Source: Takakia lepidozioides (Eukaryota; Streptophyta; Takakiopsida; Takakiales; Takakiaceae). From it: a stretch of 64,000 nucleotides of DNA. Positions 61,601 to 64,000 of this stretch are shown piece after piece; the stretch's first letter is position 1; every line of letters begins with the position of its first letter. The notes beneath the pieces were generated by a model. That model did no database searches. It was given only the letters and a program-made list of their open reading frames with translations, and was not told the DNA's origin. Position numbers and translations under genes: made by a program. The stretch covers positions 5,580,001 to 5,644,000 of the forward strand of contig CM060733.1 in NCBI GenBank assembly GCA_030704615.1, in the 5' to 3' direction.

Positions 61601-63713
61601 TGTGGGTGTTTCTGGGATAAGTCAGGCTCACAAGCATGTCTTGGCTCAAACTAATGTCTGCGCGAGGGCTGAGCAGCCTTTGAAAAGACAATACCCTGTC
61701 CCTATGTTCTGGGCAGCAGAAAAAGTAGTGTTCTTCTCAGCACTTCTTTTTTGGCAAAGTATGGAGATATCTCGATCTTATGAGGATATTTCTTGAATGG
61801 TGCAAGCTGGGCAGGCCCTGCCTCCCTGTCTTGACCTGAAGATTGTTTGAGCTGTTCCCAAAACACTGGTGAGGGATGCTGAGAACAAGGTGGGCAAGTT
61901 TTAAGGCATCAAGATGCAGTAGAGTTGGTGTTTTGGGGTGAGCTTCCCCTCCAGGCCTCATGTACGTTTTACATGGATCTTTGGAGATCCTGTCTGAGAG
62001 AGGGGGGAGAGACAGAGAGGAGAAATATGTCCACAGGATTGTGATCATGTCTTGAAAGATGTAGAGAGGAAGTGCTTTCATCCTCTGTATCTTGACGCAG
62101 AACAGTGGACAAAAAACTCCACTTTCAGAGTTGATGATTTTCTTGGGTATATGGGCAATGCAGATATTAGGTAAGGCACTGGGGGCGGGAGTGTTACCGG
62201 TGAGTGCGGTGCTCTCAGATCAGAATGTTATGCTTTGCATCAGACCTGGCGAGCATGGCAGGTGTGTGCAGTAGCTCCATCTTTTGACCTCTTGAAGATA
62301 GATACATCATAAGTTACTGACATTATTGTACATCAATCAATCCATGTTTGTGTGGGCTTTATGCACTGACGAAGGCTGCGTGGATGGCAGTACCTTTGGA
62401 GGAAACCCTTTGGCAAGTGCAGTGGGCATTGCTGCACTGGAAGTAGTGCAAGAAGAAAAACTCTCTGAAAGGTAGTGTGTCTCTGTTTGATGCTCTTCTG
62501 CCCCACCCCTTTCTCTGGTAGTCTGCTCTTTAGTCTTGTGTAATGAAGCCAACTTCAAATTGCCTTCTGTATTCCTGGTAGAATTCTAGCGTGATTTCAG
62601 AAAGAAGAGATGTCTATTCTTAAAGACTTAGCTGCCATAGCTTGTGACCCATAGACAGCACACCATATTCAGACAGAGAAGAAAGGATGGAAGAGGCAGG
62701 AGGCGACAAGGAGAGCAGTATCTGGCCCTTTCTAAGGGACTCACTCCTGCGAAGATAGTTGATTCTTGCATTTTTTCTTCAGAAGCGCTTTATTTCAGAG
62801 TCAGTTAAACATAGAGCTTGCAGCATTCTGTGAGGTTCTCAGAGAAAGGAAGAAGAAATGGGAAGGAAACACAACCAACTTCAGTAGCAGGGACGCAAGT
62901 AGAACAACGAAGGACCATAGAGAACAGACCACAGTAAGAGAGACATGGCATGCACATTGGAAATTTTGGGAATGAGACAAATAACAGTGGGATTTTGTTG
63001 GGGGTAGGTTGGTAAACAATAAGAGTACAACTGGCATGGAGAAAGTGAGATGCTGGAGAGTGACAGCAGGGTAAATTGTGGGCCTTGTTGGGCCAGAGCA
63101 GCGAAGGTAGGGGAGGAGTTCAGGGAGCAGCTACGCTCAGTGCAAAATGCCTACCCTGACTTGGTCAAAGAGGTCCGCGGCCGTGGTCTTTTGAACGCAG
63201 TGGAGCTATTTTCATCGGCGGAGTTCTCAGCTATGGATGTGTGTCTGGGTCTGAAGGACCGAGGAATTCTGTCCAAGCCCACACATGACACTATCATTAG
63301 ACTTTCGCCACCTCTTACCATTAGGTCATTCGTCACTTGCTGTCCCTCAGCCAAAACCCTTTTTTGTGGTAGGAAGCTACGTGGGGTGCTTAGAACTGAG
63401 AAACAAGGTTTATTCAGCTTTGAGTTGTGTACATTGTCTTGGTTTACATTTCATTGTACTACGTCATGTGGATGGAGCAAAGAGCTCCTAGTTCTCTAGA
63501 TCCAACTGCCCTCAGATGTCACCTCTGTTCTTAACCTCTCCTTTTTTGTGCAGGCAAGAGCAGTTGCAAGAGGCAGCCAAGGCTCTGAAAGACGTCTTTG
63601 AATTTGACATGGTCAACATGAAGCTTCGCTCGGAAGGCCGGATTCCCCAGAAAACTGAGGCTTGTGATCGCTGTGGACGCTACAAATATGAGATGCCTGA
63701 GACTGATCTCTAA
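58606..63713 (+). CDS. OAT: Ornithine delta-aminotransferase, mitochondrial
   Basis: Ten coding exons join in frame to 489 residues: 58606-58799, 59273-59381, 59820-60050, 60322-60481, 60994-61049, 61396-61548, 62164-62261, 62391-62471, 63097-63324, 63554-63713. This PLP enzyme makes glutamate-5-semialdehyde from ornithine, linking arginine and proline metabolism. A basic, Ser-rich presequence suggests mitochondria. Family motifs: [64 protein letters not shown], the PLP-lysine region [33 protein letters not shown] and [14 protein letters not shown]. Odd points: GHGNQK replaces the usual GHCHPK, and the C-terminus has an extra tail [16 protein letters not shown]. Confidence 0.95.
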
Positions 63714-64000
63714 GCTCTCTTACTGACTTTTTTGCAGTTCCTTTTAATCATTCGGAGCTGATGTGGTGAGTTAGGACTGTGTAGTCTGTAGAGGGCTACT
63801 GTAGAAGGGGAGCTGCAGTTCGGGGAATTATGATCCAAAGTATACTGTTGTCAGAAGATGGAGTTCGGTCTGGTTTGGTGCACACGTTATGTGCAATCAC
63901 TGGATGCCCCAGTATGTGAAGATCTTGTGAATTGATCAGTGCGATTATAATGTTGTCCGTTTGTATTTAGGCAGGAAAAAATACTGCCATGATATTATTT
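63714..64000 (+). other. OAT 3' region
   Basis: Follows the TAA at 63711-63713 and probably contains the 3' UTR. No further gene is seen before the window ends. Confidence 0.5.

Overview
This window is nuclear DNA from a land plant. The genes have GT..AG introns, a DYW-type PPR editing factor is present, and there is a four-RRM poly(A)-binding protein, a trihelix factor, a plastid-type DUF1499 gene and a plant ornithine aminotransferase. The PPR-DYW protein reads like those of mosses and lycophytes, and the repeats are heavily decayed, so I infer a non-seed plant (moss or lycophyte). The species cannot be fixed from the sequence alone.

Layout. 1-4.1 kb (minus): the 5' half of an LTR-type retroelement with a broken gag, zinc knuckles and a retropepsin-like protease. 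After the protease, in the same open frame, comes a complete DNA cytosine-5 methyltransferase domain. The frame runs off the left edge. 4.1-10.9 kb: an unrecognised minus-strand ORF, a frameshifted retroelement-like ORF, three tandem perfect hairpins and otherwise non-coding repeat-rich DNA. 10.9-12.0 kb (minus): trihelix transcription factor. 12.0-18.3 kb: no host gene; a GC-rich inverted repeat pair, a large snap-back hairpin and a MULE-like MITE with a perfect 9-bp target duplication. 18.3-19.6 kb: a second copy of the PPR promoter/5' region. 20-23.6 kb (plus): DUF1499 gene. 24.9-26.1 kb (minus): frameshifted plastidic sugar-transporter relic. 26.6-29.0 kb (minus): PPR-DYW gene, followed by its own copy of the duplicated promoter to 30.3 kb. 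32.3-34.7 kb (minus): decayed LINE reverse transcriptase. 35.3-41.8 kb (minus): coiled-coil protein gene of many very short exons. 42-51 kb: repeat-rich DNA with a kinase pseudogene, a 227-bp tandem repeat, recurrent GGGAGG/CCTCCC palindromes and a minisatellite. 51.8-55.9 kb (plus): PABP gene, nine coding exons. 58.6-63.7 kb (plus): ornithine delta-aminotransferase, ten coding exons.

The host genes are unrelated in pathway: mRNA poly(A) binding, organellar RNA editing, proline/arginine metabolism, transcription and plastid function. The standout is the retroelement carrying its own DNMT3-like cytosine methyltransferase. Methyltransferase-bearing retrotransposons have, to my knowledge, been described in dinoflagellates and charophyte algae. 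I am not aware of a land-plant description.
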